A DNA stretch of 36,792 nt from Ruminococcus sp. (GTDB taxonomy: Bacteria; Bacillota; Clostridia; Oscillospirales; Acutalibacteraceae): assembly GCA_017404145.1 (NCBI GenBank), contig JAFRCW010000011.1, forward strand, positions 1-36,792, in the 5' to 3' direction. Every line of letters starts with the position of its first letter. The stretch's first letter is position 1. Shown here piece after piece: positions 7,216 through 15,033 of this stretch. A program made the position numbers and the translations under genes. The notes below the pieces were generated by a model. It was not told where the DNA came from. It was given only the letters and a program-made list of their open reading frames with translations, and did no database searches.

Positions 7216-7244
7216 TTGATGTTGGAATAATTCTCTGGTATAAT
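7216..7244 (+). promoter_or_regulatory. Promoter of the NlpC/P60 gene
   Basis: TTGATG (7216-7221), 17-bp spacer, TATAAT (7239-7244). Transcription would start near 7251, leaving about 195 nt of leader. Confidence 0.75.
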
Positions 7245-7278
7245 AATGACAGTTTTGTTACCGAAGGAAATATCTAAC

Positions 7279-7352
7279 GCCGAGTTTTTTTGATTCTTTT
7301 AAAAAATTCTTTGAAAGATTTAAAGCTCGGGATCGACGGCACTCGGCTGTCG
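7279..7352 (+). promoter_or_regulatory. Structured 5' leader with alternative pairings
   Basis: GCCGAG (7279-7284) can pair with CTCGGC (7342-7347), or its CCGAG with CTCGG (7326-7330). A local hairpin GACGGC (7335-7340) / GCTGTC (7346-7351) excludes the first pairing. The leader does not match the c-di-AMP (ydaO) motifs I know, although that class often precedes cell-wall hydrolase genes. A switch function is inferred only. Confidence 0.3.
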
Positions 7353-7445
7353 AAAATGAAGAATCGACAAGTTCCGACTACAGAGGGTTGTATATTAAAT
7401 CATATTAATGTATTGACCCGATACCACGAACATTGGAGGTTATTT

Positions 7446-8924
7446 ATGAAAGTGAAAAAAATTATTTCTGTTCTTCTTGTTGTCGTTCTGATCGCGGGTG
7501 TGTGCGTCATCGGCACCATCAGCTCGGGCGCTTCGGGAACAGGTACAGGTCTTGCCGAGTGGGCGCTGAACGCCTACTACTCCAAGTGGAGTTATGTATA
7601 CGGCGGCGCGACCCCGGGCGCGGTTGACTGCTCCGGTCTGATCTACTCTTATGCCGGCGGTTACAGAGTCGGCGACGCGCAGACCTTTAATTCCAGCTAC
7701 AGAGGATACCTCTCCGACGGTATTCCGAATATACACGGTTTAGGACTGTACAAGCCCGGTCATGTCGGCGTTTATGTCGGCGGCGGTATGGCGGTTGACG
7801 CGAGAGGTTCCCAGTGGGGCGTCTGTTACGAGAGCGTTTACAGCCACGGCTGGACCCAGTACTTCAAGGTTCCCGGCGTATCCTATCCGACAACCGGATG
7901 GGAGAAGTTCTCCGGAAACTACTATTACTATGAAAACGGTCAGTATCTCGCTTCTACTTCCCGTACCATCGACGGCGAGACTTACTACTTTGATTCTAAC
8001 GGTATTTCGAGCTCGACTCCTTCCGACAGCTCCTCTTCGTCAAGCTCCGATTCGTCTTCGTCCTCTTCCGGCTCAAGCTCCTCTTCGACAGAGTCTTCTG
8101 TGCTGAAGAAGGGTTCTCAGGGCGAAAAGGTTGAGAAGCTTCAGCAGAGACTTGCTGATCTCGGCTTCTATCAGGGCGCGATCGACGGCGACTTCGGCGA
8201 CAGAACCGAGCTGGCGTTCAAGCAGTTCCAGCAGGCTGCCGGTCTTTATGTAGACGGTATCGCAGGTTCCGATACGGACGTTCTCTTCTCCGACGACGCG
8301 CCGCGTTTCGGCGAGGATGAGGATGAGGAAGAAGCGACCGTTGAGAGATCCGAGGATGAGGATCTTGCCGACTCCGGCGCTCAGGAGGAAGCTGAGGAAG
8401 AGACTTCTACCACCTTCAAGAAGGGCGACTATGACGAGGATCTCATTCCCGTTCAGGAAAGACTGATTGAACTAGGTTATCTTGACGGTGACGCGGACGG
8501 TTCCTTCGGTTCTATGACTGAAGAAGCGGTTACCGGTTTCCAAGGGCATAACAACTTAGAAAAGACCGGTGAGGTCGATGAAAAGACCTATGAGGTACTC
8601 TTCTCCGACGACGCGAAGAAGAACCCCGAGCAGAAGCCGACCGAAGCCGCGACCGAGGCGAAGGCACAGACTCCTGCCGCCGCTGCCGCTCCGGTGACTC
8701 CGACCACTGCCGCTAAGACCGAGGTTGAGGTCAAGACCGCGGAGCTTTCCAACAAGGCTCTCTCCGGCGTGACCGATTCTATCGGCGTAAACACGAACGG
8801 CACTAACTTCGAGTTTATTATCTGGCTTGCCGTGATGATCGTCGTGATGATCATTACCTTTATCATCGTCTACAATGTGCAGAAGAAAAAAGCAAAGGCA
8901 TATGTAGGCAGAAGATACCAGTAA
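7446..8924 (+). CDS. Secreted, membrane-anchored NlpC/P60 peptidoglycan hydrolase with two PG-binding repeats
   Basis: 492 residues from the ATG at 7446 (GGAGG 7 nt upstream); an upstream in-frame extension lies in the leader. Order: signal or anchor helix (1-30); NlpC/P60-like domain (about 33-150) with catalytic Cys62 in VDCSGLIYSY and His106 in KPGHVGVYVG; an aromatic repeat like choline-binding modules (YYYYENGQYL...GETYYFDSNG, 155-190); a long Ser-rich linker; PG_binding_1 repeat one (LKKGSQGEKVEKLQQRLADL); an acidic linker; PG_binding_1 repeat two; an Ala/Thr/Glu linker; and a C-terminal transmembrane helix (about 458-480) followed by a Lys-rich tail. It should cleave peptide bonds in peptidoglycan stems outside the membrane. 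The helix at each end is unusual, placing the enzyme between two anchors unless the signal is cut. Confidence 0.88.
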   Translation: MKVKKIISVLLVVVLIAGVCVIGTISSGASGTGTGLAEWALNAYYSKWSYVYGGATPGAVDCSGLIYSYAGGYRVGDAQTFNSSYRGYLSDGIPNIHGLGLYKPGHVGVYVGGGMAVDARGSQWGVCYESVYSHGWTQYFKVPGVSYPTTGWEKFSGNYYYYENGQYLASTSRTIDGETYYFDSNGISSSTPSDSSSSSSSDSSSSSSGSSSSSTESSVLKKGSQGEKVEKLQQRLADLGFYQGAIDGDFGDRTELAFKQFQQAAGLYVDGIAGSDTDVLFSDDAPRFGEDEDEEEATVERSEDEDLADSGAQEEAEEETSTTFKKGDYDEDLIPVQERLIELGYLDGDADGSFGSMTEEAVTGFQGHNNLEKTGEVDEKTYEVLFSDDAKKNPEQKPTEAATEAKAQTPAAAAAPVTPTTAAKTEVEVKTAELSNKALSGVTDSIGVNTNGTNFEFIIWLAVMIVVMIITFIIVYNVQKKKAKAYVGRRYQ

Positions 8925-8942
8925 TCAAAATAGAAACATCTG

Positions 8943-8970
8943 ACAGGACGCTTTACGGCGTCCTGTTTTT
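8943..8970 (+). terminator. Terminator of the NlpC/P60 gene
   Basis: ACAGGACGC (8943-8951), 6-nt loop, GCGTCCTGT (8958-8966), T run to 8970. Confidence 0.88.
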
Positions 8971-8998
8971 GTTATATAATGCTATCAATTATTTTTTC

Positions 8999-9025
8999 TG
9001 AAACCAAACGGGTTTCTCAAACGTT
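8999..9025 (+). promoter_or_regulatory. ECF-type promoter upstream of the ECF sigma gene
   Basis: TGAAAC (8999-9004), 17-bp spacer, CGTT (9022-9025), 24 bp before the sigma-factor ATG. Known ECF promoters of the SigW/SigV kind read TGAAAC-N16/17-CGT. This suggests autoregulation by the gene it precedes. Confidence 0.55.
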
Positions 9026-9048
9026 TTATTGATGAAGGGGGGCGGACG

Positions 9049-9528
9049 ATGGCGACGAAGCGTTACGCGGATCTCAGCTTTGACGAAGTAGTGCAGAAGT
9101 ATGCCCAAACGGTGACAGGCGTATGCGTTATGCGGCTGAAAAGCTATCACGACGCCGAGGACTGTTTCCAGAATACCTTTTTAAAATTATATCAGTATTC
9201 CCGTCCCTTTCAGGATGAAAAGCATCTCAAAGCGTGGCTAATCCGCGTCGCCGTCAACGAGTGCAACGATTTTTTGCGCAGGCAAAGCCGCCTTGTTCCC
9301 CTCGAGACGTTTCAAAAAGAAACCGTGACCCTTAACACCGACGCTTTCGACGCGTCCGACGCTCTGCTCAGCCTGGAACCGAAATACCGCGAGGTGCTGT
9401 ATCTGCACTATATCGAGCGGTACAAAACCCGCGAGATCGCCGAAATCCTCGATCTCAACCAAAATACCGTCAAAACCAATCTCAAGCGAGGCAGAGAAAA
9501 ACTCAGAAAGATATTAGGAGGTGATTAG
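9049..9528 (+). CDS. ECF-type RNA polymerase sigma factor
   Basis: 159 residues, with AAGGGGGG about 8 nt before the ATG. Region 2 (about 12-80) includes MRLKSYHDAEDCFQNTFLKLYQYSRPF and HLKAWLIRVAVNECNDFLRRQSR. Region 4 (about 105-157) holds the helix-turn-helix YKTREIAEILDLNQNTVKTNLKRGREKLRKIL. Regions 1 and 3 are absent, as expected for ECF factors. It directs RNA polymerase to special promoters, probably including its own at 8999-9025. The next gene begins 1 nt after its stop codon, so the two are tightly coupled, as in sigma/anti-sigma pairs. Confidence 0.95.
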   Translation: MATKRYADLSFDEVVQKYAQTVTGVCVMRLKSYHDAEDCFQNTFLKLYQYSRPFQDEKHLKAWLIRVAVNECNDFLRRQSRLVPLETFQKETVTLNTDAFDASDALLSLEPKYREVLYLHYIERYKTREIAEILDLNQNTVKTNLKRGREKLRKILGGD

Positions 9529-9529
9529 A

Positions 9530-10405
9530 ATGAATAAGCTGCATTTCAATGGGCTGAAACAGATTCATACCCCCGAGAGATGGATGAAAAAAGCGCTTAG
9601 TGTTCCCGCTCGGGACACAGTTAGACCCTACCGCATATCTCCCCTCAAAAGCGCGATGATCGCCGCTTCCTTTGTTCTGGTTGCCGCTTTGAGTATTTCT
9701 GCATTTTTCTTTTTCGGAAATAAGAGTGCTGTTCCGATCGCTTCCGTTTCGGAGAGTACAACGTTCTCTGAGACGGTAAAAGAGACAGAATCAAAGAGTG
9801 AGACCGAACCGGAGGCTTCTTCCGATACTCCCGCCTCGGAGAATACCGATACCCCTACCGAGGTCGAGACTCAAGCTTCCACCGACGCACAGGGCAATAC
9901 GGTGATCACCACCATCACCACGATCACGACAGTGACCGGCGACGTTCCCGCCGAACAGGCTGAAACAAGTGATCCTGCGCTGAACACCGATCCCGATAAC
10001 GGCAATGGACAGGAAACCCAACCTGCTGCACATTCCGACGCTGATCAGCCGCTTTCTGCAGGAGCTTCCGGCGATCATGAGAATGTTTTGCTGGTTACAT
10101 ATAATGAACCGCCAATCAAAGATTATGACAGCATTTCTGACAGCTCTTCTTCTGATATCGGTTATTGCCTGATCTATGATAAAGCAGGAAACCTGTTGGG
10201 AGACAGTAATCCTTATGCCCGTATACATTGGGCAGAAATCGTTACTCTCGATGACGGCGTCAGGTGTATTTTTTACTATCCGGAGGAGCGCGGTCTTTAC
10301 CTTTCGGACGGCGTTTACCGCTGTACTTTTCTGTCGGAAGATCGGGATGAAATTTGGTCGAAAGAATTCGAAGTATATGAATCGAAAATCATATTCCGTG
10401 ATTAG
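9530..10405 (+). CDS. Single-pass membrane protein, probable anti-sigma factor of the ECF operon
   Basis: 291 residues from the ATG at 9530, which has GGAGGTGA 6-7 nt upstream inside the end of the sigma gene. A short basic cytoplasmic segment (1-44, LKQIHTPERWMKKALSVP) is followed by one transmembrane helix (about 45-67) and a long Ser/Thr/Glu-rich spacer (70-190). An extracellular domain (about 195-291, VLLVTYNEPPIKDYD ... VYRCTFLSEDRDEIW) with beta-strand character closes it. No recognised anti-sigma motif such as ZAS (HxxxCxxC) is visible; the role is inferred from position, topology and the N-terminal length. The spacer is low complexity and may cross the cell wall. Confidence 0.6.
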   Translation: MNKLHFNGLKQIHTPERWMKKALSVPARDTVRPYRISPLKSAMIAASFVLVAALSISAFFFFGNKSAVPIASVSESTTFSETVKETESKSETEPEASSDTPASENTDTPTEVETQASTDAQGNTVITTITTITTVTGDVPAEQAETSDPALNTDPDNGNGQETQPAAHSDADQPLSAGASGDHENVLLVTYNEPPIKDYDSISDSSSSDIGYCLIYDKAGNLLGDSNPYARIHWAEIVTLDDGVRCIFYYPEERGLYLSDGVYRCTFLSEDRDEIWSKEFEVYESKIIFRD

Positions 10406-10421
10406 GATGGAGGGGAAGACG

Positions 10422-11954
10422 ATGAAAAGGATCATATCTGTAATATTAGTCATCATATTAACACTCAGTGCGCTGAGTATCTCCGCTTCGGCGGACGCCG
10501 TCTGCACGGGCAGGATCCTTGTCGGGCTGAAAGAGACCGATACACCTGTTCGAGCGAAGGATCTGCTCCCCGGCTTCGAGGTCGAAAACGGCGACGCTCT
10601 GTATGGGAACAATCAGTCCGGCTCGTGTTTTGTCCTGCGTCTTGCCGATAAGAAAAAAAGCGCAACAGAAAGCGCGATCCAAATCCTGAGAAGCAATCCG
10701 GCGGTAGGAAGCGCCTACAGCGAAGAATATGTCGCAAAGGAATCCGCTCCCGGACAGGTGTTAGTCATTCCGAAAACAGTTAACGCGGACATGGACGCGC
10801 TTTTTAAAGACTTCGCGGTAGAATCGATCCGACAGCTCATGAAAGCGGATCGGGGATATCCGCCGATCTATCTGGTCACATTTGAAGAAAAAACGACAGC
10901 GATCGTGATGGACGCGATCGAGGCGCTGTCACAGAAAGTTCGCATTATCGAACCGGATTGGATAACGTATATGGATCTCGTCGAAAAGGATAGTCCCGAG
11001 GATAAGCTTTCCGCTCAGCTGAAGGAAGAACTGGAAAAATATCCCTATCGGCACGCGATGTCTGTCTATATCGCCTATGCGGATCCTATCGAACCTCCGA
11101 TAGACGGAGAGCCGAGCTTTGAACAGTATCAGGCGTATTTAGAGGAAAGAGAGAATCAGATCTTTGATGAAATCTTCAGCGGGATATTTGCCCACGTTGA
11201 GGTCAAGGGGATGAGCGGCGGCGTGATCGCGCTGGTAGATTCCGTCGATATCGAGCAGATCGCCGGATATGATATCGTCGGGTCTGTTGATGTGATATGT
11301 GACAGTGAGGGCAATTTTAATTCCGCTCTCAGCGGCTATGTCGGCGCAGGCTGCCGGTTTACGGAGGCGTTTAGGCAGCAGTACGGTATTGACGTTTACG
11401 ACAGCCCCTACGCAAAATACGACGAGGTCAGATACCACTATGACGAGAACGGAGAGATCGACTGGGCGATCGTCAACTATGTTTCCTTCGCAATGATCGG
11501 CAACGATGTGATTGTTGATTTTATTTTATGCGATAAGCATATCTATCTGCCGTGTGAATGTTATTCGCCCTTTATCTACGGCTACGGACTGTATGATGCA
11601 AAGACAAACACCTTTACCGATCTGCGCTATCTGTATCTTTTTGATGAGTATGAGGGCTTGGAGGAGGCGTTTCGGTCTCTGGATCTTTCCCACCTGAGCT
11701 TATCGTCGCAGGTCGGACAACAAATCTGGGGTACCGCTGCGGACAACATCCGGGGCGACGCGGACGGCGACAGCCGCGTTACCGTACTTGACGCGACGAA
11801 GATCCAGAAGTGCAAGGCGGGCTTAGTTTCCCGCTATGCGATGATGAGTGAGAACGCTGACGCCGACAGGGACGGCGTAGTCACGGTTCTTGACGCGACG
11901 CGTATCCAGAAATATAAGGCGAATCTTTGTACCCTTGACGGAGAAAAAACGTAA
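10422..11954 (+). CDS. Secreted dockerin protein with tandem protease-propeptide-like modules
   Basis: 510 residues from the ATG at 10422 (GGAGGGG about 8 nt upstream), 16 nt after the previous gene. A signal peptide (1-25) is followed by two similar modules of about 80 residues, beginning GRILVGLKETDTPVRAKDLL and GQVLVIPKTVNADMDALF. Each ends with an Ala-Ile helix and a strand such as KVRIIEPDW, the layout of inhibitor I9/subtilisin propeptides. A third, weaker copy may span HAMSVYIAYADPI to GGVIALVDSVDIEQIA. A region with YSPFIYGYGLYDA follows. The C-terminal type I dockerin (about 445-505) has two calcium loops, GDADGDSRVTVLDAT and DADRDGVVTVLDAT. No protease catalytic domain is present. 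It is likely exported and docked to a cohesin partner; none is in the window. Confidence 0.75.
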   Translation: MKRIISVILVIILTLSALSISASADAVCTGRILVGLKETDTPVRAKDLLPGFEVENGDALYGNNQSGSCFVLRLADKKKSATESAIQILRSNPAVGSAYSEEYVAKESAPGQVLVIPKTVNADMDALFKDFAVESIRQLMKADRGYPPIYLVTFEEKTTAIVMDAIEALSQKVRIIEPDWITYMDLVEKDSPEDKLSAQLKEELEKYPYRHAMSVYIAYADPIEPPIDGEPSFEQYQAYLEERENQIFDEIFSGIFAHVEVKGMSGGVIALVDSVDIEQIAGYDIVGSVDVICDSEGNFNSALSGYVGAGCRFTEAFRQQYGIDVYDSPYAKYDEVRYHYDENGEIDWAIVNYVSFAMIGNDVIVDFILCDKHIYLPCECYSPFIYGYGLYDAKTNTFTDLRYLYLFDEYEGLEEAFRSLDLSHLSLSSQVGQQIWGTAADNIRGDADGDSRVTVLDATKIQKCKAGLVSRYAMMSENADADRDGVVTVLDATRIQKYKANLCTLDGEKT

Positions 11955-11981
11955 TCAGAATAAATCGGTATCATTCTCCAA

Positions 11982-12016
11982 AAAAGAGGACGGAGCGTTA
12001 TGCTTCGTCCTCTTTT
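11982..12016. terminator. Bidirectional terminator after the ECF operon
   Basis: AAAAGAGGACGGAGC (11982-11996) and GCTTCGTCCTCTTTT (12002-12016) with a 5-nt loop and one G:T pair. It stands between the ECF operon and the converging lipoprotein gene and can serve both. Confidence 0.85.
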
Positions 12017-12050
12017 CGTGATATGTGATTGGCAGGATGAGGTTCGATCA

Positions 12051-13358
12051 TCAGTGACCGAAGCCGCCCATTCCTCCTTGCATACCGCCCATATTACCGC
12101 CGGGGCCGCCTTGCATTCCGCCCATTCCGCCGCCCATAAACTGGTTGGTGATCTCGTCGGTCTCGGTGCCGTTGACAATGATGGTGCCGCCGTTGTGCTG
12201 CGCCTGTCCGTCATAGTCGAAGGGAGACTGCGCGGTGATGTCTAAGGTGCCGCCGTTGATGTAGAGGTTGCCGTTGGAGTCAACCGCGTCGGTGTCGCCC
12301 TGTCCCATATCGATGGTGGTATAGCCGCCGTTGAATTCAACTGTCACCGTGTAGGCGTTCGATTTGTTGGAGCCGTTGATGCCGTCGTCGGAAGCGGAGA
12401 TATTGATGGCGCCGCCGTTGATTTGAACATAGGTGCCTTCGATACCCTCCGAGGCGGTGATATTCAGCTCGCCGCCGTCGATCTGGGCGACGGTGGTCGC
12501 CTGTACGCCGTCGGAAGAGGCGTTAATGTTGAAAGTACCGCCGCAGATGTAGATATAGCCTTTGGAGTTATCGTCGTCGTTCTCCGCGTGGAGTCCGTCC
12601 TTCTTCGAGTTGATCGTGATACTGCCGTCTGCAACCGCGATGGAGTCGTTCGCTTCCAGCGCGTCGGAGGAGCTGGTGATACTCAGCGTGCCGCCGGTGA
12701 TCTTCAGGTCGTCCTTGGAGCTGATACCGTTATCGGTAGAGCTGATCGTCAGTTTTCCCAGACCGTTGAGAACAAGATCATCTTTGGAGAAGATGACTGC
12801 GTCGGTGTTGGTGTCGCCGTCTGCCGTGAATGTTCCCGTAACAGAGAGGGTGTTTTCGGAGTTCTCTGCTGTGGTGATGAACACCTTATCGGCGTTCTTG
12901 ACGTAGATCGCGGGGGAGGAGGAGTTGGTGATGCTGACATTATCCAGCACGATCTGTACCTTCTCGTTGTCCTCGACCTCTACGCTGACCGTCACATTGT
13001 TGGCGGAGCCGGTCAGAATATAAACGCCCTCTTGGGTGATGCTGATGTTTTCGTTATCTTTCACGGTGTAGCTTTGAGCGCCGGAAAGATCGGCGTTCTG
13101 GGTGAGGTCTCTTTCGGTGAAGAGATCGGTAGCGTCGATCACGCCGGTGGAAGTGACGTTCGCGGTGGTGATAACGGCGTTAAAGTCGGAATTGGTTTGT
13201 GCCTTGGTTTCTGCTTGAACAGTTTCTGTTTCCTGTACGGCTTGGGTGGCTGCTGTTGTCTCTGCTGTGGTTTCTTCTGTTTCTCCTGACGCGGAGCACG
13301 CCGCGAGAATGAGAATCATCATCAAAGCCAGTGATAAACCTAATAATTTTTTGAACAT
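12051..13358 (-). CDS. Cthe_2159/DUF4353-like carbohydrate-binding lipoprotein
   Basis: 435 residues. A lipoprotein signal with lipobox ILAAC gives the lipidated Cys21. A Thr/Glu/Gln-rich linker (25-60) leads to a repetitive beta-helix (about 75-405), where motifs such as GGTLSITSSSDALEA, GGTFNINASSDGVQA and GGAINISASDDGING recur every 20-30 residues. This matches the Cthe_2159 family, whose founding member binds cellulose-like polysaccharide and calcium. The Asp-rich turns (SSDAL, ASDDGI) fit calcium binding. The last 30 residues are a Gly/Met-rich tail (GGGMGGMQGGPGGNMGG). The ATG has GGAGGT 7-8 nt upstream. It should sit on the outer face of the membrane; ligand and role remain unproven. 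Confidence 0.82.
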   Translation of the reverse strand: MFKKLLGLSLALMMILILAACSASGETEETTAETTAATQAVQETETVQAETKAQTNSDFNAVITTANVTSTGVIDATDLFTERDLTQNADLSGAQSYTVKDNENISITQEGVYILTGSANNVTVSVEVEDNEKVQIVLDNVSITNSSSPAIYVKNADKVFITTAENSENTLSVTGTFTADGDTNTDAVIFSKDDLVLNGLGKLTISSTDNGISSKDDLKITGGTLSITSSSDALEANDSIAVADGSITINSKKDGLHAENDDDNSKGYIYICGGTFNINASSDGVQATTVAQIDGGELNITASEGIEGTYVQINGGAINISASDDGINGSNKSNAYTVTVEFNGGYTTIDMGQGDTDAVDSNGNLYINGGTLDITAQSPFDYDGQAQHNGGTIIVNGTETDEITNQFMGGGMGGMQGGPGGNMGGMQGGMGGFGH

Positions 13359-13406
13359 ATGGATGACCTCCTTGTGTTTGGTATGGTTATATCCTAGCTT
13401 GTCAAT

Positions 13407-13435
13407 ATGATAACAGCGTGATTGAAATATGAAAA
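13407..13435 (-). promoter_or_regulatory. Candidate promoter of the DUF4353-like gene
   Basis: On the minus strand TTTTCA (13430-13435), 17-bp spacer, TATCAT (13407-13412). It is just downstream of the neighbouring gene's terminator, so the lipoprotein gene has its own transcript. Confidence 0.5.
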
Positions 13436-13452
13436 TTATGTGAAAAAATCAA

Positions 13453-13473
13453 CCCCGCTGTCAGACAGCGGGG
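13453..13473 (-). terminator. Terminator of the stand-alone dockerin gene
   Basis: CCCCGCTG (13453-13460), 5-nt loop, CAGCGGGG (13466-13473); on the minus strand it is followed by TTGATTTTTT. Confidence 0.85.
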
Positions 13474-13485
13474 ATAAGAACCATA

Positions 13486-13911
13486 TTATCTTGAGGGGAT
13501 AAACGGAAGCTCATACTCATCATAAGGATAGGTGGAATCCTGTGTAGGAGCTTCGGTAGCCGGTTCGGTAGCCGGTTCGGTGGGATCTTCTATCTCGATG
13601 GATACCTCGGTGTTGATATCCTTGACCGCTGTATCGATATGCGCGAGATACTTCTGGATATAGGTGGCGTCCGTGATGTCCAGAGTGTCTCCGCCAACTT
13701 CGCCGCGGATAGTGATCATTCCGTCGGTATCCATAATCAGGCTGGCGAGCGTTTTTTGGATCGTGGTAGCGTCAAGCACCGAGATCGTGCCGTCGCCGTC
13801 TGCATCGCCTTTGATGTAAGTGATCGTCTTAGCCGAAGCGAAGAACACGGACATACACAGCAGCAGGGATACTACGGTTATGATACTGATGATTTTTACG
13901 GTTTTCTTCAT
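13486..13911 (-). CDS. Minimal secreted dockerin protein
   Basis: 141 residues. A signal peptide (1-27) is followed at once by a type I dockerin (about 33-95). The first calcium loop is GDADGDGTISVLDATTIQK and the second, more degenerate, is GEVGGDTLDITDATYIQK, where Gly-Gly replaces the usual Asp residues. A Pro/Ala/Thr/Glu linker built from a 12-bp DNA repeat (PATEPATEAPT) and a short aromatic tail end the protein. There is no catalytic or binding module, so it could act only as a dockerin adaptor, competitor or wall-linked peptide. The ribosome binding site is AGGTGA, and a strong promoter lies at 13945-13973. The second loop may bind calcium poorly. Confidence 0.85.
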   Translation of the reverse strand: MKKTVKIISIITVVSLLLCMSVFFASAKTITYIKGDADGDGTISVLDATTIQKTLASLIMDTDGMITIRGEVGGDTLDITDATYIQKYLAHIDTAVKDINTEVSIEIEDPTEPATEPATEAPTQDSTYPYDEYELPFIPSR

Positions 13912-13944
13912 AGAATCACCTGATTTGATTTGATATTACTAACA

Positions 13945-13973
13945 AGTATAGGGATTTTTCCCGTGTTTGTCAA
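13945..13973 (-). promoter_or_regulatory. Strong promoter of the minimal dockerin gene
   Basis: On the minus strand TTGACA (13968-13973), 17-bp spacer, TATACT (13945-13950). Confidence 0.8.
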
Positions 13974-14016
13974 GTGGTTTTACAGAATGTTCAAATATTG
14001 GAATCGATACATATGA

Positions 14017-15033
14017 CTATTTTCCGAAGCCGCAGTTGGGATAATGACAGCTTTGACAGCCGAGACACAGCCCGCCCTCGCCGTATTCGACGAAATCCCG
14101 CTTGGTCAGTCTGATACCCGCGGCGATCCGCGGCATCACGAGATCGAAGACGGTGGCTTTGGTGTACATCACACAGCCGGGCAGACCTAAGACGGGCGTG
14201 CCGTCGTCGAAGTATCCTAAGAGAAACATTGCGCCGGGCAGTACGGGCGCGCCGTAGGTGACGATATCCGCGCCGCTTTGTTTGATCGCGCCGGGGGTGT
14301 TGTCGTCGGGATCGACGCTCATCCCGCCCGTACACAGGACGATATCAACATCTTTTCGCACCGTTTCGATCGCTTCTTTGATATGTTCCGTTTGATCGTC
14401 AACCTTTTGATGAGAAACGACCTCGATGCCGTAGGATCTGAGCTTTTCTGTCAGGATCGGTGTGAACTTATCCTCGATCCTGCCGCAGAACACCTCGCTG
14501 CCGGTGGTGATGACTGCGGCTTTTTTGACGGTGAACGGGAGGACGGAAAGGATCGGCGTGTCGCCTGCGATCTTCTCGGCTTCAATAAGCTTTTCTTTTC
14601 GGATCACCAGCGGGATCACGCGTGTGCCGGCAAGCTTATCGCCTTGATGAACGACGGTATTGGATTTTCTCGTGGCAATCACCAGCTCGTCGACCGAATT
14701 GATATCAAAGAGCTTTTCTTTCTCCACACGGAACAGCCCGTCGATCTCAGCGTACAGCTCGATCTTTCCCTCTTTGACCTCACTGCGGGAGATATTCTCT
14801 CCCTGACAGATTTGGCAGAGTATTTCAGCGGCTTCGTTCTCGTGGAGCATATTCTCGTTTTTCTCCCAGATATAGAGGTTTTCCTTGCCCATAGAGAGCA
14901 GAACGGGGATATCCTCCTCGGTGACAATATGTCCTTTGCGGAATCGCGCGCCTTTGTATTCGTTCGGGATGATCCGGGTGAGGTCGTGACACAGCACGTG
15001 CCCGACCGCCTCGGTGGTTTTGATCAGCTTCAT
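14017..15033 (-). CDS. Molybdopterin-binding protein, MoeA/MogA-like, with C-terminal Cys cluster
   Basis: 338 residues. The region from about 165 to 315 is a MoCF_biosynth (MogA/MoeA domain III) fold: AAVITTGSEVFCG, DIVLCTGGMSVDPDDNTPGAIK and GTPVLGLPGCVMYTKATVFD carry the molybdopterin-binding Thr-Gly-Gly and Asp-Asp region. The N-terminal half (1-160) replaces the usual MoeA domains I and II with a shorter form. Family members insert molybdate into molybdopterin or activate it. The last 20 residues hold a CxxCxxCxxxxC cluster (LCLGCQSCHYPNCGFGK), which could bind a metal or Fe-S. It is the last gene of the mod-moa operon; its ATG overlaps the MOSC stop by 4 nt (ATGA), with GAGGT upstream. 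Confidence 0.8.
   Translation of the reverse strand: MKLIKTTEAVGHVLCHDLTRIIPNEYKGARFRKGHIVTEEDIPVLLSMGKENLYIWEKNENMLHENEAAEILCQICQGENISRSEVKEGKIELYAEIDGLFRVEKEKLFDINSVDELVIATRKSNTVVHQGDKLAGTRVIPLVIRKEKLIEAEKIAGDTPILSVLPFTVKKAAVITTGSEVFCGRIEDKFTPILTEKLRSYGIEVVSHQKVDDQTEHIKEAIETVRKDVDIVLCTGGMSVDPDDNTPGAIKQSGADIVTYGAPVLPGAMFLLGYFDDGTPVLGLPGCVMYTKATVFDLVMPRIAAGIRLTKRDFVEYGEGGLCLGCQSCHYPNCGFGK

Noticed and set aside
7251..7445. c-di-AMP (ydaO/yuaA) riboswitch before the NlpC/P60 gene
   Set aside because: The GGGGACCCA-type and GCCGAAUCCG-type conserved stretches of that riboswitch are not present.
7290..7445. N-terminal extension of the NlpC/P60 protein
   Set aside because: It lies in the structured leader; the ATG at 7446 has GGAGG and begins a signal sequence.
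10176..10421. N-terminal extension of the dockerin protein
   Set aside because: It overlaps the membrane-protein gene in another frame; the ATG at 10422 has a binding site and begins a signal peptide.
12423..13289. Long plus-strand reading frame of 288 codons opposite the DUF4353-like gene
   Set aside because: It is an antisense shadow of the repetitive beta-helix gene, with no ribosome binding site and no recognisable domain, while the minus strand has a lipoprotein signal and family repeats.
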